From NCBI GenBank assembly GCA_030430845.1, contig JAUIKE010000008.1, positions 23,171 to 87,170 of the forward strand: 64,000 nt of DNA, read 5' to 3'. Under the pieces are notes generated by a model. That model saw nothing but the letters and a program-made list of their open reading frames with translations. It searched no databases and had not been told where the DNA came from. Shown piece after piece: positions 62,978 through 64,000 of this stretch (positions within the stretch are counted from its first letter, which is position 1; each line of letters starts with the position of its first letter). The stretch comes from Bacteroidia bacterium (GTDB lineage: Bacteria > Bacteroidota > Bacteroidia > Chitinophagales > Saprospiraceae). Both the position numbers and the translations under genes were made by a program.

Positions 62978-64000
62978 TTAATTATTGGAGGCCTGAGCTA
63001 GATTTTTTTTTTCTTGAAGCATTTCCAGAATGCGATCAAAAGGAATGATTTCTTCAAAAATCCTTTTTTGAATATCTGGAAATAACGGCCAGTCATTCCA
63101 ACTGGCTCTTCCTGCCCGATAAGCTTCCTTTATTTCATATTCAGACTCTTTACTTAAGATACTTTGGGATAAAAACTCGGCGAAGGCGGCTATTCTGTAG
63201 AAGCCCTTTTCCCGCAAAGTGCAAAGCCCGGCCTTTAAATTCGAGCTGACTTTTTTGATCCTTTCTCTGTCTTGTAGTTTATCCATTTTTATGGCCTCAA
63301 TGATATACTGATGGGTAGCAAAAAGGCTTTCTGGTTCAAGTTCAACCATTTCCTCTCTGGTCAGACCTAGCTGTCCTCTTAAAGGGCTGGGCAGAAGCTT
63401 GGCCTTGAGGTGGCCAAATTCTGCCAATAGATCCAGGTAACGTTCAAAGCATATCCAAATTTCCATCACCTGGGGCAGCAAAAGTTTAAACTTACTTTGC
63501 CCTTTTACTTCTTTCAAAACGGTGACTGCCTGAACCGGATGTCCAGCTTGCAAGGCTATGGCCGTTTTGAAGGCCATATTATCAAACCATAAGGGAGTTC
63601 CTTTTTTCTCCTGACTATTCAATTTATCTACTACTTGTGAGGCTTTGGAAAAATCCCCTTGCCTCATATAGCTGAAAGCCAAAACAAGATGAAATATCCG
63701 GTCTTCATTACCCTGGCGCTTTTTCAAGGTTTTTGCGGTAAATTGAATAGCTTCCCGACAACTTTGGATAGTGGCAGTAAGATCTGCAAGAAGTGCATCA
63801 CGAATCAGCATAATCAGGTATTTTTTATATCCAAAAGCAAAAGATTGCTCAGATTCGGGCACCCTAGACGCCTCTTTCAACACCTGGTTCGAGCCTGATA
63901 ATATCTCTTTTTTGTTTTTACTTCTCAGCAACAAGGAGAGTTTGAGGGCATTCAGATCGCGGCTTATCTTTTTAACCCGTAGGTATTTCCTTTTATGGAG
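62978..64000 (-). CDS. helical-repeat (TPR-like) protein, second of a tandem pair, 5' end cut
   Basis: The frame is open to the right edge (LHKRKYLRVKKISRDLNALK at the edge), so at least 340 residues are visible and the start is outside. Matching segments with the downstream paralogue are TPLWFDNMAFKTAIALQAGH against TYNWFKYQETYFLLLTHTGK, then LLPQVMEIWICFERYLDLLA against LLPENIREVWNVYTAYISLL, and IIPFDRILEML against IIPFEKLWDFV. Mostly helical, no signal seen in the visible part. It ends 46 bases before the next gene, so both are probably one transcript. A TTG at 63934 is not needed as a start. Confidence 0.72.
   Translation of the reverse strand, partial: LHKRKYLRVKKISRDLNALKLSLLLRSKNKKEILSGSNQVLKEASRVPESEQSFAFGYKKYLIMLIRDALLADLTATIQSCREAIQFTAKTLKKRQGNEDRIFHLVLAFSYMRQGDFSKASQVVDKLNSQEKKGTPLWFDNMAFKTAIALQAGHPVQAVTVLKEVKGQSKFKLLLPQVMEIWICFERYLDLLAEFGHLKAKLLPSPLRGQLGLTREEMVELEPESLFATHQYIIEAIKMDKLQDRERIKKVSSNLKAGLCTLREKGFYRIAAFAEFLSQSILSKESEYEIKEAYRAGRASWNDWPLFPDIQKRIFEEIIPFDRILEMLQEKKNLAQASNN

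Overview
The window comes from a Bacteroidota chromosome, most likely a Saprospiria-type marine or activated-sludge bacterium. Evidence: four exported proteins end in a type IX secretion (T9SS) type A sorting domain; there are SprB-repeat, GEVED and SdrD_B modules typical of the phylum; promoters fit the Bacteroidota -7 box TAnnTTTG; and there are family-specific proteins (DUF6495-like, permease-prefix transporters, MbnP lipoproteins). No rRNA is present, so no genus is proposed. No phage, IS transposase, CRISPR array or plasmid gene was seen.

Layout. 1-7.7 kb holds central metabolism (end of a GNAT acetyltransferase, pckA, gap, pgk, a YumC-type ferredoxin-NADP reductase), a frameshifted ankyrin gene, a secreted FG-GAP protein and two tRNA-Glu genes. 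7.9-14.5 kb is a 1,951-residue SprB-repeat adhesin with a long leader carrying two copies of an ORF-plus-terminator unit. 14.9-21.3 kb is a minus-strand cluster: DoxX, ApbE, an ExoX-like exonuclease, two MbnP-type lipoproteins and two MauG/MbnH-type di-haem proteins, probably a copper or oxidative-modification system. 21.4-28.2 kb is housekeeping and membrane genes (GT-C glycosyltransferase, TerC, trmD, FKBP, thioredoxin-fold protein) separated by conspicuous hairpins. 28.5-31.3 kb is a secreted glucose/sorbosone-dehydrogenase-like propeller with PKD and T9SS domains. 31.3-35.6 kb is exbB-exbD-exbD-tonB followed by folC. 36.1-40.1 kb is fadN-fadA beta-oxidation, interrupted by a four-helix-bundle (23S-IVP) cassette with inverted-repeat ends. 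40.2-43.2 kb is a PadR-controlled FtsX-type permease. 43.4-44.3 kb is a small T9SS cargo and 44.6-59.6 kb a single 4,986-residue T9SS giant. 60.7-64 kb holds a Cys-containing unknown protein and two tandem helical-repeat paralogues, the last running off the window.

The most unusual structure is non-coding. Intergenic regions carry a family of mosaic elements made of two hairpin modules (A and B). Their stems differ in sequence but keep pairing, and they occur in both orders and orientations, mostly at gene 3' ends. A second theme is intrinsic-terminator-like hairpins in front of all four T9SS cargo genes, in two cases just after a short ORF. A third is the MbnP pair: one mature protein has exactly one Trp, in the expected motif, and the other has none. 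Starts were moved inward for several genes (pgk, FNR, folC, doxX, exbD, fadA, thioredoxin-fold, T9SS genes) where the longest frame included repeat or leader DNA.
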